From Pelotomaculum sp. (GTDB lineage Bacteria; Bacillota; Desulfotomaculia; Desulfotomaculales; Pelotomaculaceae), in contig JAHDOA010000016.1 in the NCBI GenBank assembly GCA_018435055.1, forward strand, positions 91,454 to 155,453: a stretch of DNA of 64,000 bases. Reading direction: 5' to 3'. Positions within the stretch are counted from its first letter, which is position 1, and the number at the start of each line of letters is the position of its first letter. The notes beneath the pieces are model-generated. The model saw only the letters and a program-made list of their open reading frames with translations, was not told the origin of the DNA and made no database searches. This document shows positions 50,515 to 57,381 of this stretch, one piece after another. A program made the translations under genes and the position numbers.

Positions 50515-52377
50515 ATGATTGGAAGAATTATGGGAAACCGTTATGAACTTATAAAACAGCTGGGCGGCGGCGGCATGGCTATTGTTTACATGGGGCGGGA
50601 TACCATGTTAAACCGCCTGGTAACAGTTAAGGTGCTGCGCCCGGAATTTACTTGCGACGGGGATTTTGTAGAAAGATTCCGCGGGGAGGCGCAAGCTGTC
50701 GCAAGGCTTTCCCATCCAAACATAGTCAGTATTTATGATGTCGGCCTGGAGGATAATATATACTACCTGGTAATGGAATATGTTGAGGGGGATAACCTGA
50801 AGAACCTGATCAGAAAACAGGGTGTTGTCCCGACCGACAGGGCAGTGGAGATAGCCGCCCAGATCAGTGAGGCCCTGCAGCATGCCCATGAAAACAATAT
50901 TGTACACAGGGATATTAAACCGCAGAACATCTTGATTACAAAGGGCGCGCGGGCCAAGCTGACCGATTTTGGCATCGCCAGGGAAGCTACCACCGCTACT
51001 CTTACCCAAACAGACACCATCGTCGGTTCAGTCCACTATATCTCCCCCGAACAAGCCAGAGGCGGTACAGCCGATGCCAGGTCCGATATATACTCGCTGG
51101 GTATCGTGTTATATGAGATGGCTACCGGGGTTCTTCCGTTTACAGGGGAAACCCCTATCGGCGTCGCCCTGAAGCATATCCAGGAGTTCCCAGCTCTGCC
51201 TTCCAGCTTGAACCCCTCTATAACACCAGAATTTGAAAGGGTAATTGTCCGCGCGATGGCTAAAAATCCAGCCGATCGTTACCAGTCGGCAAGAGACATG
51301 GCAGCAGATCTGGCGAGGTGTTCCAGCGCCGGGGGTGGTGAACCCAGCCCAGAAGCGGATGAATTTGCCACCAGGGTTATCCCTGCTGTACGTCCTGCAC
51401 TGAAAGACCAGGCGGGCGTTGAAAACGAAAAAAAGAGGAGGGCAAAACGGCCTACTGTATTCTGGCTGGGGCTGGTATTGCTTATATCAGTCATTGCCGC
51501 CGCCGGCGCTTTCTGGTATTATGTCAATGTTCCGGAAATAAGCATGCCGAATGTGGAGGGACGGACTGAGGCGGATGCCAGGGAAATCCTCCAGGAGAAT
51601 GGCATAAAAAACATTCAGGTCTCCAGCAACTACCACCCCTCTGTCACGCAGGGGCTGGTTATTTCCCAGGACCCGAAACCTGATACAAGGATTAAGGTCA
51701 CACGTACCGTAACACTATCAGTAAGTCTGGGGCAGGACCTGCGCGAGGTTCCGGCGGTTATCGGACAAACCCTCTATAATGCCAGGATAAGTATAAGTGT
51801 AAATGAATTAAATGTAAACGATCCAGTGCAGGAGGTATATAGCGACGATTATCCGGTGGGTGTCGTCGTGAACCAGGACCCCCTGCCCGGGGCAAGGTTA
51901 TCCAAGGGTTCAGGTGTGTCGTTATCAGTCAGCAAAGGGCCGCAGCCCGTAATCCAGCAGGTTCCCAGCCTGGTGGGCCTGACGGTGGAAATTGCCAGGG
52001 AGGAACTGGATAAACTGAATTTGCTCCTCGATCCTAATACTGGCCGGGCAGCCAGCGCTGATTATTTCGCCGGGCAAATCATCAGCCAGGATCCGGTCGC
52101 AGGGACAGAGGTGCAAGAAGGCGCAACGGTACAGGTAATTCTTAGCAACGGGCCCGGTCCGAAAAAACGGGTAGCCAAGGTGGAGACCAGGATACCGGAT
52201 GACGACAAAAAGCACAAACTAAGAATAGTGGTAAAGGACGCAAATGGCGTCACCGATTTTTACGAAGACACCTATTCGTCAGGAAAAAAGGTGGTTAAAG
52301 AAGTGCCCTATTACGGAAAGGCTGTTATTCAGGTATACATAGACGAAATATTGGCTGGTGAACAGAGATTTGAATAA
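50515..52377 (+). CDS. prkC: PASTA-domain Ser/Thr protein kinase PrkC/PknB
   Basis: Receptor kinase sensing wall fragments. Kinase domain with glycine loop QLGGGGMAIVYMG, Lys39 (VTVKVLRP), HRD-type IVHRDIKPQN (Asp133), DFG in LTDFGIAREA. One membrane helix (VFWLGLVLLISVIAAAGAFW, ~residue 318). Three PASTA repeats outside (ISMPNVEGRTEADAREILQE; REVPAVIGQTLYNARISISV; VPSLVGLTVEIAREELDKLN) and a ~65-residue C-terminal beta domain. GAGGTGA fixes ATG 50515. Overlaps rsgA by 20 bases. Confidence 0.95.
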   Translation: MIGRIMGNRYELIKQLGGGGMAIVYMGRDTMLNRLVTVKVLRPEFTCDGDFVERFRGEAQAVARLSHPNIVSIYDVGLEDNIYYLVMEYVEGDNLKNLIRKQGVVPTDRAVEIAAQISEALQHAHENNIVHRDIKPQNILITKGARAKLTDFGIAREATTATLTQTDTIVGSVHYISPEQARGGTADARSDIYSLGIVLYEMATGVLPFTGETPIGVALKHIQEFPALPSSLNPSITPEFERVIVRAMAKNPADRYQSARDMAADLARCSSAGGGEPSPEADEFATRVIPAVRPALKDQAGVENEKKRRAKRPTVFWLGLVLLISVIAAAGAFWYYVNVPEISMPNVEGRTEADAREILQENGIKNIQVSSNYHPSVTQGLVISQDPKPDTRIKVTRTVTLSVSLGQDLREVPAVIGQTLYNARISISVNELNVNDPVQEVYSDDYPVGVVVNQDPLPGARLSKGSGVSLSVSKGPQPVIQQVPSLVGLTVEIAREELDKLNLLLDPNTGRAASADYFAGQIISQDPVAGTEVQEGATVQVILSNGPGPKKRVAKVETRIPDDDKKHKLRIVVKDANGVTDFYEDTYSSGKKVVKEVPYYGKAVIQVYIDEILAGEQRFE

Positions 52378-53254
52378 CCAGGATAACCTTATCGAAGGTA
52401 TTGTGGTTAAAGCTTATGGAGGCTTTTTCTATGTCTATGACGACCAGGGTATGCGGGAATGCACACTGCGCGGCCGTTTACGATACAAGAAACAGCAGGT
52501 GCTGGTAGGAGACCGGGTGCTGATGGCGCCAGGCCAGGGCCGGGGCGGGGTCGTGGAAGATGTGCTGCCCCGCCGTTCTACCCTTACCAGGCCAGTGGTG
52601 GCCAATGTGGACCAGGCTGTAATCATTTTTTCCCTGCGGGATCCCGAACCAAACCCGGGCCTGCTGGAGCGTTTTTTAATTACTGCGGCGCTGAACGGGA
52701 TTGCGCCAGTAATCTGTTTTAACAAGGTTGATCTTGCGACAGAGCGCCAACTGGAACTCGTCTCCAACTACCGGGAATACTATCCTGTTGTCGTTACCAG
52801 CGCTAAAACAGGTAATGGCCTGTGCCTTCTGCGGGAAACCCTTAACGGTAAAATATCGGTCTTTGCCGGCCCCTCCGGCGTCGGCAAGTCGACGATATTA
52901 AATTCCTTAATACCAGGTCTGAAACAAAAAACAGGTGAGGTTAGCGCCAAGTTGAAAAGCGGCAGGCACACCACGCGCCATATTGAGTTGATTCCCCTTG
53001 CGGGCGGTGGTTTTGTGGCCGATACTCCCGGTTTTTCAAACCTGGATTTACCCGACATTAAACCGGAGGATTTAGCCGGCCTGTTTCCAGATATCGGCGG
53101 ATATCAAACAAATTGTTTTTTTACCGGCTGCCTGCATTACAAAGAACCGGGCTGCTCGATTAAGGAAGCAGTTGAACAGGGTAAGATTGGAGAAGCCCGT
53201 TACCGGCAGTATCTGGAATCCCTGGCGCAGCTAATAGACAGGAGGAAGCGTTAA
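52358..53254 (+). CDS. rsgA: ribosome small subunit-dependent GTPase A
   Basis: 30S assembly GTPase with circularly permuted motifs: G4 FNKVDLATE, then G1 AGPSGVGKSTILNSL, then G3 VADTPGFSNL. N-terminal OB fold (LIEGIVVKAYGGFFYVYDDQ) and C-terminal zinc region CFFTGCLHYKEPGCSIKEA. 298 residues. GTG start within prkC; a TTG 12 bases on is also possible. Followed by rpe with a 1-base overlap. Confidence 0.95.
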   Translation: MNRDLNNQDNLIEGIVVKAYGGFFYVYDDQGMRECTLRGRLRYKKQQVLVGDRVLMAPGQGRGGVVEDVLPRRSTLTRPVVANVDQAVIIFSLRDPEPNPGLLERFLITAALNGIAPVICFNKVDLATERQLELVSNYREYYPVVVTSAKTGNGLCLLRETLNGKISVFAGPSGVGKSTILNSLIPGLKQKTGEVSAKLKSGRHTTRHIELIPLAGGGFVADTPGFSNLDLPDIKPEDLAGLFPDIGGYQTNCFFTGCLHYKEPGCSIKEAVEQGKIGEARYRQYLESLAQLIDRRKR

Positions 53255-53922
53255 TGCCGCCTATTAAAATAGCCCCTTCGATTTTATCAGCCAATTTCGC
53301 CGCTCTGCAAGATGATGTCGGCGCGGTAGAAAAAGCAGGGGCCGAATACCTGCACATAGATGTTATGGACGGTCACTTTGTTCCCAACATTACTGTCGGG
53401 CCTCTTGTAGTGGAAGCCCTGCGGGCCAGGTCCGCCATGTGCTTTGACGTCCACCTGATGATTGAAAATCCCGAGTTTTTTATAGATGAATTTATTGCAG
53501 CGGGGGCGGATCTGGTTACTGTGCACGTGGAATCCGTCCTTCACCTGCACCGGACCATTACCATGATCAAGGAAAAAGGTCGCCGGGCGGGGGTAGCCCT
53601 CAACCCGGCTACTTCGCCGGGCGCTATCGAATACATACTGCCGCTGCTCGATCTGGTGCTGCTGATGACTGTCAACCCGGGCTTCGGCGGACAGAGTTTT
53701 ATTCCAGAAGTGCTGCCCAAGATAAGGGTTGTGCGGGATGAGATCAATCGTCTTGGGCTGAAAACGGAAATACAGGTGGACGGCGGTATAAATAAGGATA
53801 ATGCCGCATCTGTGGTGAGAGCCGGGGCGAACGTTTTAGTGGCCGGCTCAGCGATTTTCGGTGGAAGCGACATCGCGGCGGCTGTCCGCCTGCTAAAAAA
53901 AGCGGCGGCAGACGGCTTTTAA
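53254..53922 (+). CDS. rpe: ribulose-phosphate 3-epimerase
   Basis: Interconverts ribulose 5-phosphate and xylulose 5-phosphate. Marks are IAPSILSANFAALQDDVGAV, HIDVMDGHFVPNITVGPLVV, DVHLMIENPE, LLMTVNPGFGGQSFIPEVLP and QVDGGINKDNAASVVRAGAN. 222 residues is normal. Start overlaps the rsgA stop (TAATG). Confidence 0.95.
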   Translation: MPPIKIAPSILSANFAALQDDVGAVEKAGAEYLHIDVMDGHFVPNITVGPLVVEALRARSAMCFDVHLMIENPEFFIDEFIAAGADLVTVHVESVLHLHRTITMIKEKGRRAGVALNPATSPGAIEYILPLLDLVLLMTVNPGFGGQSFIPEVLPKIRVVRDEINRLGLKTEIQVDGGINKDNAASVVRAGANVLVAGSAIFGGSDIAAAVRLLKKAAADGF

Positions 53923-54023
53923 AATGCCAAAAATCCCTGGAGACCATGTCCGATTTTAATCAAATACTGCTTTTTATCAAATACTATACTATTTATAAGG
54001 AAATAGTAATTTTTTTGTTGCCA

Positions 54024-54049
54024 TATATATTGCATTAATGTAATATATA
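54024..54049. promoter_or_regulatory. candidate operator palindrome upstream of the ArsR-type gene
   Basis: A 26-base palindrome (54024-54049) with a single mismatched pair is centred on CATTAATG. It overlaps the -35 side (TTGCAT, 54030-54035) of a likely promoter with TATAAT at 54055-54060 (19-base spacing). Winged-helix ArsR dimers bind such 12-2-12-type palindromes. It lies 42 bases before the regulator start, so autoregulation is likely. Confidence 0.6.
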
Positions 54050-54090
54050 AATAATATAATTATCGTATCGTTCAAGGAAAGGGGAATCAA

Positions 54091-54369
54091 ATGAAGGATC
54101 TTGCGGCATATAAAGAAAAGGCGGATTTACTGAAGGCGCTGGCTCACCCAACCAGGCTTTGTATTGTGCACGGTCTAATTGAAAACGATTGCAATGTCAA
54201 TGGGATTATTGAATGCTTGCAGATGCCTCAGTCTACAGTTTCTCAGCAGCTTGCTGTCCTGAGAAATAAGGGTATTATTGAAGGAAGGCGCAGCGGCACA
54301 GTAATTTGCTACTCTGTTGTTAACAGCGAAGTCAGGCGGCTTGTAACTATGTTGATGAACAATGAATAG
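54091..54369 (+). CDS. ArsR-family winged-helix regulator
   Basis: A 92-residue HTH protein with LLKALAHPTRLCIVHGLIEN, recognition helix MPQSTVSQQLAVLRNKGIIE and wing EGRRSGTVICYSV. Cysteines are at 24, 34, 42 and 73. The classic metal box ELCVCD is not kept: only Cys34 of that site remains. A Cys34-Cys73 pair would fit the two-thiol persulfide sensors (SqrR/BigR type), and the downstream genes handle sulfane sulfur. The sensing role is inference. GGAAAGGGG precedes ATG. Confidence 0.88.
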   Translation: MKDLAAYKEKADLLKALAHPTRLCIVHGLIENDCNVNGIIECLQMPQSTVSQQLAVLRNKGIIEGRRSGTVICYSVVNSEVRRLVTMLMNNE

Positions 54370-54379
54370 GAGGGTAAAG

Positions 54380-56044
54380 ATGGGCGCAAAAAAAATATTG
54401 ATTATCGGCGGGGTAGCCGCAGGTACCAAGGCAGCGGCCAAAGCGGCGCGAGAAAACCCCGGCCTTGACATCGTGGTTTTAACCAGAGATAGCCATGTGT
54501 CTTACGCCGGTTGCGGCCTGCCCTATTATATTGGTGATGTAATTAAAGCGGAAAGGGAACTGCTGGTCAGGCGGCCGAAGGACTTCAAGGCTGATTTCGG
54601 TATTGAGGTGATCACGGACATTGAGGCCACTAAAATACTGCCGGAAGAAAAAATGGTGCTGGCAAAGGATTTAAACACGGGAGAAACCAGGCAATTCGCC
54701 TATGACAAGCTGGTGTTGGCCACCGGCGCCTCACCGTTCATTCCACCGCTGGAAGGCACAACACTCGGCAATATCAAGACTGTACGCACTGTCCAGGAAG
54801 CCACTGCCGTTAAAAACCTGTTAAGTGAGCGCAAAGTGCAGGACGCGGTGGTTGTCGGTGGGGGCATGATCGGCCTGGAGGTAGCGGAAAACCTCTCCCA
54901 GAGGGGAATTAAGACCACAGTAGTCGAACTGGCCCCCCACATCCTGCCCCCATATGACGCTGATATTGCTTTATATGTGCAGAAATATCTGGCTGAAAAA
55001 GAAATAACGGTCCTAGCCGGTACTGCGGTTAAGTCTTTTGTAGACAACGGACAGGGAGATGTGGGCGCGGTTTCCACCGGAGCAGACTTGTTGAAAGCCG
55101 ATCTCGTCGTCCTTTCAGCAGGTGTCCGACCCAACGTGGAACTGGCCGTGGATTGCGGCATCTTGCTGGGGCCTACCGGGGCTATCGCGGTAAACAACAA
55201 AACGGAAACAAATATAAATGGCATTTATGCTGTGGGAGACTGCGCGGAAAACGTCAACCTGATCACCAGCCAGGCGGTCTGGTACCCCATGGGCTCGACA
55301 GCCAATAAAACCGGCCGGGTCGCCGGCATAAACCTTGCCGGAACCGGAGCGGAGGTTACTGTGAAGGGTGTCCTGGGCACCTCGGTATTAAAGCTGTTCG
55401 AACTCAACATAGCCAAAACCGGCCTGTCTGAAAGAGACGCCAGGGCGCTGGGGTACAATGTGGAGACCGTAATTGTGCCGGCGTCCGACCGGGCCCATTA
55501 TTATCCCGGCAGCCGTACGATAGTCACCAAGCTGATAGTGGACAGGGACAGCCGCAGGGTACTGGGCGGGCAAATTTTCGGCGAGGGCGCTGTCGACAAA
55601 CCCATCGATATACTGGTAACGGCAATCAGTTTGGGCGCGACTGTGGATCAGCTGTCCGGGCTGGACCTTGCTTACGCGCCTCCTTTTTCCACAGCTTTAA
55701 GTACAACGGCGGTAGCCGCCAACGTGATGATGAACAAGCTGGCCGGCAAATTTACCGGTGTCGGGCCCCTTGACCTGAAAGAAAAAATGGATGCGGGCGC
55801 CATGCTTGTTGATGTGAGAATTGACAAGGAATACTTTGTAAGAAAAATACCCGGATCAATTAACATTCCATTGAGGCGCCTGCAGGAAAGAGTTGACGAA
55901 CTCGACAGGGAAAGGGAAATTATCCTCGTTTGCAAGGTCGGCCTGCGCGCTTACCTGGCTCTATTAAAACTAAAGAGACTGGGATTTGAAAAAGTCAGCA
56001 TTTTGGAAGGCGGTATTACCGCTTACCCGTTTGAAACAGAATAA
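54380..56044 (+). CDS. CoA-disulfide reductase-type flavoprotein with C-terminal rhodanese domain
   Basis: FAD/NAD(P)H disulfide or persulfide reductase. FAD motif IIGGVAAGTKAAAKAAR, single active Cys45 in SYAGCGLPYYIGD (CoADR type), NAD motif VVGGGMIGLEVAENLSQRG, FAD motif GIYAVGDCAE. The last ~95 residues are a rhodanese domain (MLVDVRIDKEYFVRKIPGSI, active Cys in ILVCKVGLRAY). Enzymes of this layout reduce CoA disulfide, CoA persulfide or polysulfide. AGGAGGG selects ATG 54380. Co-transcribed with arsR and tusA. Confidence 0.92.
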   Translation: MGAKKILIIGGVAAGTKAAAKAARENPGLDIVVLTRDSHVSYAGCGLPYYIGDVIKAERELLVRRPKDFKADFGIEVITDIEATKILPEEKMVLAKDLNTGETRQFAYDKLVLATGASPFIPPLEGTTLGNIKTVRTVQEATAVKNLLSERKVQDAVVVGGGMIGLEVAENLSQRGIKTTVVELAPHILPPYDADIALYVQKYLAEKEITVLAGTAVKSFVDNGQGDVGAVSTGADLLKADLVVLSAGVRPNVELAVDCGILLGPTGAIAVNNKTETNINGIYAVGDCAENVNLITSQAVWYPMGSTANKTGRVAGINLAGTGAEVTVKGVLGTSVLKLFELNIAKTGLSERDARALGYNVETVIVPASDRAHYYPGSRTIVTKLIVDRDSRRVLGGQIFGEGAVDKPIDILVTAISLGATVDQLSGLDLAYAPPFSTALSTTAVAANVMMNKLAGKFTGVGPLDLKEKMDAGAMLVDVRIDKEYFVRKIPGSINIPLRRLQERVDELDREREIILVCKVGLRAYLALLKLKRLGFEKVSILEGGITAYPFETE

Positions 56045-56059
56045 TTGGAGGTTTAAGTT

Positions 56060-56284
56060 ATGGCTGAAAAATTCATTAACGCCAGGGGCATGCAGTGCCC
56101 CGGCCCTATCGTGCAGTTGTTCAAAGAAGCCCAAAACTGCGCCCCGGGCGATATATTATGCATTGAAGTTACCGATCATGGTTTCAAAAAAGATATAGCT
56201 GCCTGGTGCAAAAAGACGAAAAACGAACTACTGTCTCTGGAAGATGATGGCGGCGTAATCAGGGCCAGGATCAAAAAGGGTTAA
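56060..56284 (+). CDS. tusA: TusA-family sulfur carrier
   Basis: A 74-residue sulfur-transfer protein with the signature GMQCPGPIVQL; Cys13 carries the persulfide. Two further cysteines (NCAPGDILCIE) are less usual. GGAGGTT precedes ATG. It follows the rhodanese fusion by 15 bases and probably accepts or donates sulfane sulfur to it and to the DsrE-like protein. Confidence 0.92.
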   Translation: MAEKFINARGMQCPGPIVQLFKEAQNCAPGDILCIEVTDHGFKKDIAAWCKKTKNELLSLEDDGGVIRARIKKG

Positions 56285-56569
56285 CTTTATATATGAGAAA
56301 TGAGACGTGAGACGTGAGAAGTTAAGGCGGGACGGGGACACACCTCTGTTTGGAGCTTGTCTCTTGGGACGGGGAATGTCCCCGATCGGAATGGTTGTAC
56401 CGGTCTAAAACTCGCTGTCCAGGCGATGAAAGCCTTGACAGATGTCCTGTCTGTTCATCCGGTTTCGCATCTTCTGCTTCGCTTAATTTGCAGGCGTCGC
56501 TCCACGATGAAGCAACTGGTTACGACATTACGTCTATATTAGGTGTTAGATGAAGGAGAAGTTATTATT
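56285..56569. repeat. REP-like repeat debris between tusA and the DsrE-like gene
   Basis: Contains a tandem GAGACGT repeat (56302-56318), a GGGACGGGGACACACCTCTG element (56330-56349) and GGGACGGGGA followed by a CGGGGA-ATG-TCCCCG hairpin (56370-56384). GGGACGGGGACA-type elements are common repeat debris in Clostridia chromosomes (recollection). The remainder to 56550 has short frames without start signals. The insertion splits an otherwise compact sulfur cluster. Confidence 0.55.
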
Positions 56570-57046
56570 ATGGACATGAACAAAAAGACAATCATAGTAT
56601 TCAGCGGCGATCTGGACAAGGCTATGGCATCCTTGATCATTGCCAACGGCGCTGCCGCGATGGGCAACGAGGTAACTATGTTCTTTACCTTCTGGGGCCT
56701 TAACGTCCTGAGAAAACCAGACAAAGTTAAAATCAAAAAGAGCTTTTTAGAGGCGTTATTCGGTTGGATGATGCCCCGCGGGGCGGGCCGGCTGGGCCTT
56801 TCAAAAATGAATTTTGGTGGTATGGGCGCTTCCATGATGAGGACTATTATGAAGCAGAAGAATGTCAGCGACGTCCAGGAGTTGATTGAAACGGCTCAAT
56901 CGCTGGGAGTAAAACTAATTGCCTGCTCCATGTCCATGGACGTGATGGGTATAAGAGCAGAAGAGCTGATTGACGGCGTTGAGTTCGCCGGTGTGGCTAC
57001 CTACCTGGGCGAGGCGGATGAGGCCAATGTCAACCTGTTTATCTAA
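56570..57046 (+). CDS. DsrE/F-like (DsrE2-type) peroxiredoxin-fold protein
   Basis: A ~158-residue protein with TIIVFSGDLDKAMASLIIAN at the N-terminus, a hydrophobic MFFTFWGLNVLRKP, a Met/Gly-rich middle (MMPRGAGRLGLSKMNFGGMG) and C-terminal VKLIACSMSMDVMGI with the conserved Cys. This is the membrane-associated DsrE2 group, which pairs with TusA and rhodaneses in sulfur trafficking. AAGGAG lies upstream; ATG 56570 or 56576 are both possible. Confidence 0.88.
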   Translation: MDMNKKTIIVFSGDLDKAMASLIIANGAAAMGNEVTMFFTFWGLNVLRKPDKVKIKKSFLEALFGWMMPRGAGRLGLSKMNFGGMGASMMRTIMKQKNVSDVQELIETAQSLGVKLIACSMSMDVMGIRAEELIDGVEFAGVATYLGEADEANVNLFI

Positions 57047-57080
57047 GCGGAACGGGATACACCCCCTCAACCCGCCGACA

Positions 57081-57302
57081 ATGTGTGGTAAATCCAACCG
57101 GGGATATTCGCCAACCCCCAAAGAAATACCCATCAAGATCAAGGACATTCCTCCGACTTTAGAGGAAATATCTATCAGGAAGGTGTCTACCATTTCCGCC
57201 AACGGTCAAAAACCGCACTTGCCACCGGGTCGCGTGAACAGAGTGACTCTCAATTCTCTGGTCTCATATCTTAAATTAAACGGTTTGTTTCAACACAATT
57301 GA
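57081..57302 (+). CDS. possible small protein, uncertain
   Basis: An ATG-initiated 73-codon frame (MCGKSNRGYSPTPKEIPIKI ... RVNRVTLNSLVSYLKLNGLF) with amphipathic protein-like composition, ending 22 bases before a terminator. There is no Shine-Dalgarno, and a hydrophobic minus-strand frame covers part of it. It may be a decayed or real small ORF of the sulfur cluster transcript. No family recognised. Confidence 0.25.
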   Translation: MCGKSNRGYSPTPKEIPIKIKDIPPTLEEISIRKVSTISANGQKPHLPPGRVNRVTLNSLVSYLKLNGLFQHN

Positions 57303-57323
57303 CTTTGAGGCGCATGAACGGTC

Positions 57324-57357
57324 AAAAGGCGCCTGCAATAATTAGCAAGCGCCTTTT
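57324..57357. terminator. bidirectional terminator
   Basis: AAAAGGCGC pairs perfectly with GCGCCTTTT across a 16-base loop between convergent transcripts. T-runs lie on both strands. Confidence 0.78.
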
Positions 57358-57381
57358 GCGTCTTGGGACAGACCGGTGTTT

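Noticed and set aside
56350..56553. short plus-strand frames between tusA and the DsrE-like gene
   Set aside because: They cover REP-like debris, overlap each other in different frames and have no start signals.
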